DNA from: Lewinella sp. W8
Lineage (GTDB): Bacteria > Bacteroidota > Bacteroidia > Chitinophagales > Saprospiraceae
DNA length: 64,000 nucleotides
Reading direction: 5' to 3'
Assembly (NCBI RefSeq): GCF_004375085.3
Contig: NZ_SNAQ03000014.1
Coordinates: 124,001-188,000 of the forward strand
Position numbers and translations under genes: made by a program. Shown here piece by piece: positions 45,635 through 53,598 of the stretch (its first letter is position 1; each line of letters opens with the position of its first letter). The notes under the pieces were generated by a model. That model saw only the letters and a list, made by a program, of their open reading frames with translations. It had not been told where the DNA came from and made no database searches.

Positions 45635-46243
45635 CTAGGGCCGGGCGTAGGGCAGCCGCTTGCTTTTGCCCACCTCGTGGTAGGTGTCCAGACCGGCCAC
45701 ACTCATGGTACGCAGCAGCTCGTGGTCAACGTGGCCGCTTTCCAGCACCGCCTCGTCGGGCACGAACACCTCCTGGACGCGACCGACGATGAACAGGGTC
45801 TCGATACCGGAGATGAGGTGCTCCTCCTCGAAGGTCAGCCCGAGGCGCACTTTACTCTCCGCCACGTAGGGGGCCTTGCAGGCGTCGCTGTACTCCGGCG
45901 TCAGCCCGGTGGCGGCGAATTCCGATTCCGTTTCACCGTACTTGGCGCTCGTCTGGTGGGCGGACGAGAGGAAGTCGGGGTGAATGGTGTTGACGGTAAA
46001 CCAGCGATTGGCCTTGATGTTGTGGTAGGTCTGACGGGGCACCGTCAGCGGCCGCATGATGAACCCCAGCAGCGGTTCCACGGCACTGATGTGCACGAAG
46101 GAGCTGAACACGCCGAGGTTTTCCGTGCCCCGGTAGCTTTTGGTGCCGACCAGATGAACGTTCCGGGGCCCGGGCAGGGTGTTCATAAAGTTGCGGCGAT
46201 ACATGGAAGCCAACTCCTGAATGTCGGCATTGCTTAAATGCAT
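45635..46243 (-). CDS. flavin reductase-like domain protein (FMN-binding)
   Basis: 202 residues. The flavin reductase-like beta barrel is recognisable from RNVHLVGTKSYRGTENLGVF, FSSFVHISAVEPLLGFIMRP, RQTYHNIKANRWFTVNTIHP, SAHQTSAKYGETESEF and the C-terminal half HLISGIETLFIVGRVQEVF. Family members bind FMN without forming a nitroreductase fold and reduce flavins or act as diverse oxidoreductases. The substrate is unknown. The protein is cytoplasmic (no signal). It is transcribed alone, 99 bases after the metalloprotease gene on the same strand. Confidence 0.85.
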   Translation of the reverse strand: MHLSNADIQELASMYRRNFMNTLPGPRNVHLVGTKSYRGTENLGVFSSFVHISAVEPLLGFIMRPLTVPRQTYHNIKANRWFTVNTIHPDFLSSAHQTSAKYGETESEFAATGLTPEYSDACKAPYVAESKVRLGLTFEEEHLISGIETLFIVGRVQEVFVPDEAVLESGHVDHELLRTMSVAGLDTYHEVGKSKRLPYARP

Positions 46244-46342
46244 GGTGGGGCTTTTCCGTTCCTAACGTGAAAGCCCCACCACGGTTTGCCGTCTTGAAAA
46301 AAATGTGCGCTCCAAGCAAGATTCGCAGAACGTGCGGGATGG

Positions 46343-48805
46343 CTACATCCCTCCGCAGCCGATCGGGCTGCCGTCGGGCAGCCCCGGAGCCGTGCTGATC
46401 TTGACGCTCGTGGGATCATTGAAGAAGGTGCGGATTTGGAGGTCCAGATAGTCCCGGTGCCCCCGCAGGGCATTGTAATTATCTCGCTCTCCGGTGTAGA
46501 GGTCTTCTTCCAGGCGCTTCAGTTCGGCCATCGCGGCCGCCCGCACCCGCTCGCTGATGTCGTCGTTGGCCGCCAGTTGGATCAGGTGCGCCACCAGGCG
46601 TTTTTGCACCAGCAGTCCAATTTCCAGCGCGTACTCATCCTGACGGTTTTCCTGGACGTTGCGGTCCAGGGTGCGGGAAACTTGCTGCAGCATCCGCTCC
46701 AGCGAAGTAAATTCCTGATCGGGATACAGGGCGTGCTGCTCCGCGACGCGGGCCAGTCGATGGGGTTCCAGCAGGAAGCGCAGGGAGTTGTCGGCGGCCG
46801 CCTGGGCCATGGCCAGTGGGTCAAAGCCCCCTCCGTTCTGGGTTTTGAAGAGCTCCCGGTCCCGTCCGTAGCCCGTCGCCGGCGGCGGAATGTAGGCCAG
46901 CAATTCGTCGGGCACCATGAGTTGATCGGGGCGCAGGGTGGCCATCAGGGCACTGAAGGCCGACAGCTGCTCTCCCTGCGGAACCGGGAGGACGTTGGCG
47001 TTCTGACCGGCCTGCCGCGCGGCGTAGCGGTAGTAGTAACCGCCGATGGACTTACTGACCGCTTCCACCTGATAGCGGTGCATGAGGTAAACGGGCACAA
47101 AGACTTTCTCCATTTCCGCCATGGGTGCACCGAGCGGAACGTTCCAGGGGCCAAAATTTTCCATGGCGTGCCGACGCAGGGCGAGCATGCGGCGCATTTC
47201 GGCCGCCGCATTCTTTCCGTTGTCCCACAGGTGAGCCTGCGGCTGGGCGCTTCCGGGCGGGCGGGCGTCGCTGTCGCTGAGGTAGTGCAGTCCCATCCGC
47301 TCATTCTCCTCAACGATCTCCCGCAGAGCCGTCGCTTCGTTGGTGCCCGCGGGAAAATCCTGGTAGCCGTACAGGATGGTCCGCTTGTCCCATTCGCCGA
47401 TGCCGGTATCGTAGGCCTCACTGAAATCGACGACACCATCTTTGAGTTGGATGTAGGGGTGGGGGTAATCCATGACGGAGGCGCGGTCGTTGACCGAAGC
47501 GGCGAAGTTGTGGGCCAATCCGATGGTGTGCCCCACCTCGTGGGCACTCAGCTGCCGCAGGCGGGCCAGGGCCATTTCTTCCAGTCGCGGGTCCGGGGTC
47601 GTTCCGTCTTCGTAAGCACGGATCAGGCCCTGGGCCAGGAGGAAATCCTGGCGCACGCGCAGGCTCCCCAGCAGTACGTGCCCCTTGATGATCTCTCCGG
47701 TACGGGGGTCGGTCACGCTGGAGCCGTAGCTCCAGCCGCGGGTGCTGCGGTGCACCCAGTTGATGACGTTGTAGCGTACGTCAAGGGGGTCGGCGTCTTC
47801 CGGCAGTACCTCCACGCGGAAGGCATCCTTGTAGCCGGCCGCTTCGAAGGCCTGGTTCCACCAGCGGGCCCCTTCCAGCAGGGCCGAGCGGATGGGCTCG
47901 GGAGCCCCGCGGTCCAGGTAGTAAACGATCGGCTCTACGGGTTCGCTCATGGCGGCCGTGGGATCCTTCTTTTCCAGGCGGTGCCGGCGGATGAAGCGCT
48001 TCATCAGGGGCTCGGCGATGGGCGTGGCGTAGTCGGCGTAGCTCATCGGGAAGTATCCGCTCCGGGGGTCGAAAACCCGGGGCTGGTAATCGTCGTCCGG
48101 CAGCTCGATGAAGCTGTGGTGCATTCTCAGCGAGAAACTTCCGCTGGTGGGGGTTACCGAGCGCAGCTGGCTGCCGGTGGCCTGCCCAGTGAAGGTGACC
48201 AGGGCCTCAAACTCGCTGTTCTTCGGGAAGTTTTTGGTGTTGTCGGCGTAGACCGCGCTGCGATCCGCGGCCACCTTGTAGGTACCCTGCTTGCGCCCCC
48301 GCAACCGTCCGGCCACGCCGTGGGCGTCGGTGAGTAGCATGGGGGTCAGGTCGATCAGCACCTGATCGTCGGTTTTGGCGGCAATCTTGAAGCCGTAGAT
48401 CACCGACTGCGCGAAAGCATCGGCCACGCTGGCCCGCTCGTCGGGGTTATCGGACACGGCGCGGTAATCCAGGTTGCGGTGGGTGAGCAGGACCTTGTCG
48501 CCGATCCGCCGGAAGTAGACCACCCGGGTGCCGCCCAACTGATTGCGGTCCAGGCCGATGTCGTTGCTGCCCAGGCCCGCCGCGAGGCTGTTGACGTAGA
48601 GAAAATCCTCGTTCCACCGATCGATGGACAGGTATACCTTGCCCGCATCATCATCCCAGTAAAAGTCAAAAAAGCCTTCCTTTTTGTCCATGCCCTCCAC
48701 CTTCTCGGCGATCGACGGGGGCTGTTTGGGGGCTTTGGTTTGGGCGCGAGCGCCGGTGCAGGGCAAATACAGGGCGCAGAGCAACAGCAACAGACGAATT
48801 AACAT
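46343..48805 (-). CDS. secreted zinc metalloprotease (DUF5117/DUF5118 type)
   Basis: 820 residues with signal peptide MLIRLLLLLCALYLPCTGARA. The zinc site HEVGHTIGLAHN begins at His421 (HExxHxxGxxH, the metzincin form). Before it are the two propeptide-like domains of this family: FFDFYWDDDAGKVYLSIDRW and FLYVNSLAAGLGSNDIGLDR, and YFPMSYADYATPIAEPLMKR; after it, ASVMDYPHPYIQLKDGVVD supplies the Met-turn-like region. Homologues are exported enzymes of unknown substrate common in Bacteroidota. No sorting domain is seen at the C-terminus (ends SPIGCGGM), so the final location is uncertain. Confidence 0.88.
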   Translation of the reverse strand: MLIRLLLLLCALYLPCTGARAQTKAPKQPPSIAEKVEGMDKKEGFFDFYWDDDAGKVYLSIDRWNEDFLYVNSLAAGLGSNDIGLDRNQLGGTRVVYFRRIGDKVLLTHRNLDYRAVSDNPDERASVADAFAQSVIYGFKIAAKTDDQVLIDLTPMLLTDAHGVAGRLRGRKQGTYKVAADRSAVYADNTKNFPKNSEFEALVTFTGQATGSQLRSVTPTSGSFSLRMHHSFIELPDDDYQPRVFDPRSGYFPMSYADYATPIAEPLMKRFIRRHRLEKKDPTAAMSEPVEPIVYYLDRGAPEPIRSALLEGARWWNQAFEAAGYKDAFRVEVLPEDADPLDVRYNVINWVHRSTRGWSYGSSVTDPRTGEIIKGHVLLGSLRVRQDFLLAQGLIRAYEDGTTPDPRLEEMALARLRQLSAHEVGHTIGLAHNFAASVNDRASVMDYPHPYIQLKDGVVDFSEAYDTGIGEWDKRTILYGYQDFPAGTNEATALREIVEENERMGLHYLSDSDARPPGSAQPQAHLWDNGKNAAAEMRRMLALRRHAMENFGPWNVPLGAPMAEMEKVFVPVYLMHRYQVEAVSKSIGGYYYRYAARQAGQNANVLPVPQGEQLSAFSALMATLRPDQLMVPDELLAYIPPPATGYGRDRELFKTQNGGGFDPLAMAQAAADNSLRFLLEPHRLARVAEQHALYPDQEFTSLERMLQQVSRTLDRNVQENRQDEYALEIGLLVQKRLVAHLIQLAANDDISERVRAAAMAELKRLEEDLYTGERDNYNALRGHRDYLDLQIRTFFNDPTSVKISTAPGLPDGSPIGCGGM

Positions 48806-48961
48806 GGGCGAAAATCGTTTTTTGGCGGGGAAAGAAAAAGTGCACGGAAGGTAAAGAAAATGGAAGACTCCTTATTTTGTTGACGGATCTCCCCCAGTCC
48901 CTCCCGCTAAACCCAGGAGCCCACCTTAGGCGTTCATTCATCAGCAATAACTTTGAAAACC

Positions 48962-49315
48962 ATGGCCGAAACACCTCCCGCCTGTCCGGTTCCCCGTTGG
49001 GAGCTCCTCAAGCAAAAGCTTCGCAACGTGCCCCCCGCAGAATTTGACCAGCTGCGGCAGCGGGCCGAACCCGGTACCCTGATCGATGTGCGCAGCGAAG
49101 CAGAGTTTGCGGCCTTTCATCTGGAGGGCGCCGTGAACTACAATTATCTGGGCCCCGACTTCCTGGAACAGATGGAAGCTCTCGACCCGGATCGGGAGTA
49201 CCTCGTATATTGTCGTAGCGGCCGGCGGAGTGTCCGGGCCAGTACCCTGATGCGCAACGCCGGCTTTTCCCGCATTATTCACCTTGATGGTGGCCTGAAC
49301 GCCTACCAGACATAA
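48962..49315 (+). CDS. rhodanese-like protein, cytoplasmic
   Basis: 117 residues; the ATG at 48962 is preferred to a TTG nine bases upstream. One rhodanese domain: GTLIDVRSEAEFAAFHLEGA, then the active loop VYCRSGRRSVRA with Cys84, and FSRIIHLDGGLNAY. Rhodaneses carry sulfane sulfur on this cysteine. It is followed after eight bases by a lipidated rhodanese (49324), so the two may hand sulfur on in different compartments. Confidence 0.85.
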   Translation: MAETPPACPVPRWELLKQKLRNVPPAEFDQLRQRAEPGTLIDVRSEAEFAAFHLEGAVNYNYLGPDFLEQMEALDPDREYLVYCRSGRRSVRASTLMRNAGFSRIIHLDGGLNAYQT

Positions 49316-49323
49316 CATCGATC

Positions 49324-49731
49324 ATGACCAGAATTTTGTTCGCCCTGCTCCTTTCCGTGACCCTTTGCACCTGCGGTGACGCCCAAAAAACCGACGCCAC
49401 TGCATCCGTCGAGGCCGCCAGCGAATCTCCCTACCTTGACCTGAGCGTGGAGGAATTTGCCGAAAAAATCGGCCAGGAAAACACGGTGCTTATCGACGTA
49501 CGGACGCCGGCCGAAATCGCCAACGGAAAAATCGAGGGCGCCCTGGAAATGGACTATCGCAGTCCTGACTTCGCCGGGCAGCTGCAGGAACTTGACCCCA
49601 GCAAAACCTACCTCGTCTACTGTGCCTCCGGCGGACGCAGCGGCAATACCTGCGCATTGCTGGCCGAAGGTGGCTTTCAAAATCTCTACAATCTGGAGGG
49701 GGGCTACAACGCCTGGAAGGCGAAAGAATAA
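49324..49731 (+). CDS. rhodanese-like lipoprotein, periplasmic
   Basis: 135 residues. The lipoprotein signal MTRILFALLLSVTLCTC gives Cys17 as the likely lipid site. The rhodanese domain follows: NTVLIDVRTPAEIANGKIEG, active loop VYCASGGRSGNT with Cys100, and FQNLYNLEGGYNAWK. It lies in the periplasm or at the outer membrane, unlike its upstream paralogue. It is most likely part of a two-gene operon. Confidence 0.87.
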   Translation: MTRILFALLLSVTLCTCGDAQKTDATASVEAASESPYLDLSVEEFAEKIGQENTVLIDVRTPAEIANGKIEGALEMDYRSPDFAGQLQELDPSKTYLVYCASGGRSGNTCALLAEGGFQNLYNLEGGYNAWKAKE

Positions 49732-49943
49732 TCCCAGCGGGCCAATGATCGGGTGGTAAAACCCTTCCCGCCACCGCACCGTCTCGCGGACTGTATAGCG
49801 ACCGTATTTCCGGAAGAATTGCTCCACCGCATCCTTAGGCCCAACTTAGTTTCGTTTTTAAATTAACGTATCGAACCAAACGGATGGGCCCTCGAGCCCT
49901 TCATGAAAGGAGTTCGTCACACCCGTATTTATACCTTTTGACG
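49732..49943 (+). other. leader region of the transhydrogenase operon
   Basis: 212 bases with no gene. TAGTTTCG (49850-49857), one base off the TAnnTTTG consensus, is the only promoter-like box seen, about 90 bases before the start codon. An opposite-strand frame here is rejected as a shadow. Confidence 0.35.
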
Positions 49944-51041
49944 ATGAAGATTGGGGTACTTAAAGAGATCAGTGACCAAAGGATTGCCCTGACGCCGGCC
50001 GGGGTAAAAAAGCTGGCCGACCAGCAAGTTACCGTCCTCGTGGAAGCTGGTGCCGGCCAGGGCAGCAACGCCGATGACGACGCTTTTTCGGCGGCGGGAG
50101 CAAAGGTTACCGCTCGTAAAACGGTCCTGGCCGAAAGTGATCTTTTACTCAGCATTCACCCGCCGGAGCCGGCCGATCTCGATCAGGTCCGTAAGGGCAG
50201 CATTCTCGTAGCCCTCTTTGCTCCCTTCGAACGGGAGGGTGTAGGAGACGAGCTACACGCTCGCGGACTGCGGGCCTACAGCCTGGACATGATTCCCCGG
50301 AGTAGTCTGGCGCAGGCCATGGACGTATTGTCTTCGATGGCCTCCATTGCCGGCTACCGGGCCGTGCTCACGGCCGCCATGGCCCTCCCCCGCTACTTCC
50401 CGATGATGATTACCGCGGCCGGAACCGTAAAGCCGGCTAAGGTACTCGTGCTGGGAGCCGGGGTAGCCGGCCTGCAGGCCATCGCCACGGCTAAACGCCT
50501 GGGGGCTCAGGTGGAAGCCTCCGACGTGCGGCTGGCCGCCAAGGAAGAGGTCGAAAGCCTCGGGGCGCAGTTCATCCAGGTCGAAGGAGCTGCGGAAGAC
50601 AAAGATGCCGGCGGCTACGCCGTCGCCCAGAGTGAAGAATTCCTGCAGCGGCAGCGGGAAGAAGTGGCCCGACGGGCCGCCAGAGCCGACGTCATCATTA
50701 CCACCGCCCAGGTGCGGGGGCGGAAGGCGCCCGTGCTCGTCAGCAAAGACACCGTGGAGCAAATGCGTCCGGGTTCGGTGATCATCGACCTGGCCGCCGC
50801 CAGCGGCGGCAATTGTGCCCTGACGGAAGACGGTAAAGTGGTTGACCATGGGGGCGTGAAGATTTACGCCGCCAGTAGTTTACCGGCCACGCTGCCGGAA
50901 GACGCCAGCACCCTGTTCAGCAATAATGTGGTCAACTTCGTCCAGCTCATGCTCGAAGACGGTAAGCTCTCCGAAACCCTCGACCACGATATCCTGACCG
51001 CCTCCCTGATCACCCCCGCAACCTCCGTTGCCCCAAAATAA
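49944..51041 (+). CDS. pntAA: proton-translocating NAD(P) transhydrogenase, subunit alpha part 1
   Basis: The ATG at 49944 (MKIGVLKEISDQRIALTPAG) is the conserved start; the upstream extension is not coding. 365 residues form the NAD(H)-binding domain I. The Rossmann loop GAGVAGLQAIATAKRLGA is near residue 171, preceded by PKYFPM-type stretch LPRYFPMMITAAGTVKPAKV. Further segments DVIITTAQVRGRKAPVLVS and IIDLAAASGGNCALTEDGK are family-typical. With the two following genes it makes the split, three-subunit enzyme that couples hydride transfer between NADH and NADP+ to the proton gradient. Confidence 0.95.
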   Translation: MKIGVLKEISDQRIALTPAGVKKLADQQVTVLVEAGAGQGSNADDDAFSAAGAKVTARKTVLAESDLLLSIHPPEPADLDQVRKGSILVALFAPFEREGVGDELHARGLRAYSLDMIPRSSLAQAMDVLSSMASIAGYRAVLTAAMALPRYFPMMITAAGTVKPAKVLVLGAGVAGLQAIATAKRLGAQVEASDVRLAAKEEVESLGAQFIQVEGAAEDKDAGGYAVAQSEEFLQRQREEVARRAARADVIITTAQVRGRKAPVLVSKDTVEQMRPGSVIIDLAAASGGNCALTEDGKVVDHGGVKIYAASSLPATLPEDASTLFSNNVVNFVQLMLEDGKLSETLDHDILTASLITPATSVAPK

Positions 51042-51053
51042 TCCCCTACGCCC

Positions 51054-51371
51054 ATGGATCAGCTCCTGAGTTTCATCAACGAGAATTTACTCCTCATTTA
51101 CCTCCTGGTGTTCACCGTCATTCTCGGTTTTGAGGTCATTTCGAGTATTCCCACGGTACTGCACACTCCGCTCATGTCCGGAGCGAACGCCATCAGTGGC
51201 ATCGTCATCATCGGGGCCATTATTCTTTTGAGGACTTCCTCGCCCACCGACTACTTCACCCTAAGCCTGGGCGCGTTAGGGATACTTCTGGCAATGGTTA
51301 ACGTAGTGGGTGGTTTTGCGGTCACGAACCGCATGCTGGAAATGTTTAAGAAGAAGAAAAGCACGAAGTAA
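51054..51371 (+). CDS. pntAB: NAD(P) transhydrogenase, subunit alpha part 2
   Basis: 105 residues, the membrane segment (domain II part) that in E. coli is fused to the C-terminus of PntA. Helices LLLIYLLVFTVILGFEVIS and ISGIVIIGAIILLRTS and TLSLGALGILLAMVNVVGGF are seen, with STPVLHTPLMSGANAISG-like motif (IPTVLHTPLMSGANAISG) typical of the family. It is 12 bases after pntAA and overlaps pntB by one base. Confidence 0.93.
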   Translation: MDQLLSFINENLLLIYLLVFTVILGFEVISSIPTVLHTPLMSGANAISGIVIIGAIILLRTSSPTDYFTLSLGALGILLAMVNVVGGFAVTNRMLEMFKKKKSTK

Positions 51372-52762
51372 TGTTAGCATCCGTACTGAACGTCACCTAT
51401 CTCGTTGGGGCGGTAGCCCTCGTGCTGGGTCTCCGGGGCATGAGTAGCCCGGATACCGCCCGGCGGGGCAATCTCTGGGCCGCCGCCGGCATCGGCATCG
51501 CCATTGCCACCTCGCTCATCTATCCCTTCGAGGGGGCGGAGCACAACAACTACGGCTGGATTGCCGGAGCCCTCATCCTGGGGTCCATTTTCGGATGGCT
51601 GGCCGCCATGCGGGTAAAAATGACCGCCATGCCGCAGATGGTGTCCATCTTCAACGGTCTGGGGGGCGCCTGTGCCGTGTTGCTGGCCGTTATTGAGCTT
51701 CAGCAGGCAGGCGCCGCCACCGGGGCCGCGCAATTGTCCGTTCTCATGCTGACGCTGCTCATCGGTGGCGTGGCCTTTTCGGGCAGTATTCTGGCCTACC
51801 TCAAACTGGACGGAAAAGTTTGGGACAGTCAGGTGACGCTACCCTATCACGGAGCCGTCAACCTCGTTCTCCTCCTCGCAACGGTGGGCTTCGGGGTGTA
51901 CCTGACCACTACGGGAAACATCCCGACCGGGCTGCTCATCGGGTTACTGGTGCTGACGCTGGTGTACGGGTTTTCCTTCGTCGCCCCCATCGGGGGCGCG
52001 GATATGCCCGTGGTCATCTCGCTGCTCAACTCCTTTACGGGGCTCTCGGCCGCTACGGCCGGCATCGTTTACGGTAATCAGATTATGCTCGTCGGGGGTA
52101 TCCTGGTGGGCGCCAGCGGCACGATCCTGACGATCCTGATGTGCCGGGCGATGAACCGCTCCTTGCTCAACGTCATCATCGGCAATTTCGGTGGGGGTGG
52201 CGCCGCCAGTGGCGGCGCGGACGGCGACCAGGTGGTCAAGACCGTTAATCCTTCCGACCTGGCCATCCAGCTCTTCTACGCCAAGAGTGTAGTGATCATT
52301 CCGGGCTACGGCCTGGCCGTAGCCCAGGCGCAGAAGACCTGCAAGGAACTGGACGACCTGCTCTCCGCCAACGGTGTAGACGTAGTGTACGCCATCCACC
52401 CCGTTGCCGGGCGGATGCCCGGCCACATGAACGTCTTGCTGGCCGAAGCGGACGTTCCTTACCCAAAGCTACTCGACCTCGATGCCGCCAACGATACGCT
52501 GGCCGGCGCCGACGTAGTGCTCATCATCGGCGCCAACGACGTCGTTAACCCGGATGCGGAAAACGATCCCGCCAGCCCCCTCTACGGGATGCCCGTGCTG
52601 AAGGCCTGGACGGCAAAACAAACCGTCGTCCTGAAGCGAAGCATGAGCCCCGGCTACGCCGGCGTCCAGAATCCGCTTTTTTTCCTGGAGAACAACAAGA
52701 TGCTCTTCGGCGACGCCAAGGCCAGCCTGCAGGAGCTCGTGGGAGAAGTGAAGAATTTGTAG
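51371..52762 (+). CDS. pntB: NAD(P) transhydrogenase, subunit beta
   Basis: 463 residues. About nine membrane helices are followed by the NADP(H)-binding domain III (about 280-463). Landmarks are GWLAAMRVKMTAMPQMVSIF, then VVIIPGYGLAVAQAQKTCKE (the NADP dinucleotide loop), YAIHPVAGRMPGHMNVLLAE, VLIIGANDVVNPDAENDP and KQTVVLKRSMSPGYAGVQNP. It is the last gene of the transhydrogenase operon. Expected to supply NADPH for biosynthesis and redox defence. Confidence 0.96.
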   Translation: MLASVLNVTYLVGAVALVLGLRGMSSPDTARRGNLWAAAGIGIAIATSLIYPFEGAEHNNYGWIAGALILGSIFGWLAAMRVKMTAMPQMVSIFNGLGGACAVLLAVIELQQAGAATGAAQLSVLMLTLLIGGVAFSGSILAYLKLDGKVWDSQVTLPYHGAVNLVLLLATVGFGVYLTTTGNIPTGLLIGLLVLTLVYGFSFVAPIGGADMPVVISLLNSFTGLSAATAGIVYGNQIMLVGGILVGASGTILTILMCRAMNRSLLNVIIGNFGGGGAASGGADGDQVVKTVNPSDLAIQLFYAKSVVIIPGYGLAVAQAQKTCKELDDLLSANGVDVVYAIHPVAGRMPGHMNVLLAEADVPYPKLLDLDAANDTLAGADVVLIIGANDVVNPDAENDPASPLYGMPVLKAWTAKQTVVLKRSMSPGYAGVQNPLFFLENNKMLFGDAKASLQELVGEVKNL

Positions 52763-52815
52763 GTTGGTCTACTGGAAGTTAGGGTATAACACTACTCCAC
52801 TTCTAACAGACCAAC
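52763..52815. repeat. weak inverted repeat and GTTGGTCT word repeat
   Basis: GTTGGTCT (52763-52770) and AGACCAAC (52808-52815) can pair across a 37-base loop. There is no T-run, so a terminator role for pntB is weak. It belongs to the same word family as 22433. Confidence 0.4.
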
Positions 52816-52830
52816 AGTCTAAAGAACCAA

Positions 52831-53478
52831 CTACCCCCCCTGTCCCGACATTCTGAGGGCTTCGGGTACGCTGATGCGTTCGCCGTTGTTTCTAGCGACG
52901 ACAAAGGCGTCCTTCACGCCCATCTGCTTAAGGCGATCACGGAGTTTCGCGGCCGTAGCGTAGGTACGGAACTGGCTGACCACAAATTTTTGCAGGCCAT
53001 TTTGCTCCTGAAGTTCCAGAGCTTCGCCGGTGGCCAGGCTGGGGTCAACGGTATTCTGGGCAAAAGCGCCCAATTGTACTTGGAAGATGACCCCGGGCAC
53101 GACAGCATCGGTGACGACCTCGTCTCGCTTAGGAGCGGCAGCCAGGGCGGCCTGGGCCTGTTCCAGTTGGACACGCAGCTGTTGCGCTTCGGCCTGAGCG
53201 GAAGCAACCTGAGCCTGCGCGGCCGAAAGGTCCCGCTGGGCGGCACCGGCCTCCGACTGGTAGCGGGTAATCTGTTCGTTCAGGGTGGTTACCTGGGCCT
53301 GGGCATCTTCGCACTGTTCGACGAACTGCCGCAAAGCCTCCGGATTTTTCTTGTAGGCGGCCGCCCGGGCGGCCCAGTCTTCGCCACCCTCGGTAGCCCC
53401 AGCCGTAGTTTTCGGGCTACAGCTGAAAACGGTGGTCAACATCATCAGACAACAAACGGGAATAAGTAACTTTTGCAT
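52831..53478 (-). CDS. coiled-coil lipoprotein with SPOR-like C-terminal domain
   Basis: The ATG at 53478 starts lipoprotein signal MQKLLIPVCCLMMLTTVFSC (Cys20); a longer frame to 53589 has no signal. Residues 50-125 form an Ala/Gln/Glu-rich coiled coil (EQCEDAQAQVTTLNEQ, LSAAQAQVASAQAEAQ, RVQLEQAQAALAA). The C-terminal 80 residues (VPGVIFQVQLGAFAQ ... KFVVSQFRTYATAAKLRDRL) resemble the SPOR peptidoglycan-binding repeat, in which an alpha/beta fold binds denuded glycans. A role in envelope or septum anchoring is inferred. It is transcribed alone after the transhydrogenase operon, in the opposite direction. Confidence 0.78.
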   Translation of the reverse strand: MQKLLIPVCCLMMLTTVFSCSPKTTAGATEGGEDWAARAAAYKKNPEALRQFVEQCEDAQAQVTTLNEQITRYQSEAGAAQRDLSAAQAQVASAQAEAQQLRVQLEQAQAALAAAPKRDEVVTDAVVPGVIFQVQLGAFAQNTVDPSLATGEALELQEQNGLQKFVVSQFRTYATAAKLRDRLKQMGVKDAFVVARNNGERISVPEALRMSGQGG

Positions 53479-53598
53479 GGGTGGTGATTTTTGTTCTGGT
53501 GCACGAAAGTGCTTTCCCTGCAACAGGGACGACGGGAGGTAGGTTCCTCCCCTGACGGAAAGATGCGAAAGCAATGGGCCAAAAAACAAATAATGGAC

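Noticed and set aside
49303..49827. A 174-codon leftward frame opposite the lipidated rhodanese gene
   Set aside because: Most of it is antisense to a clear rhodanese with signal and active-site Cys; only about 33 residues at its start lie outside and are not enough to call a gene.
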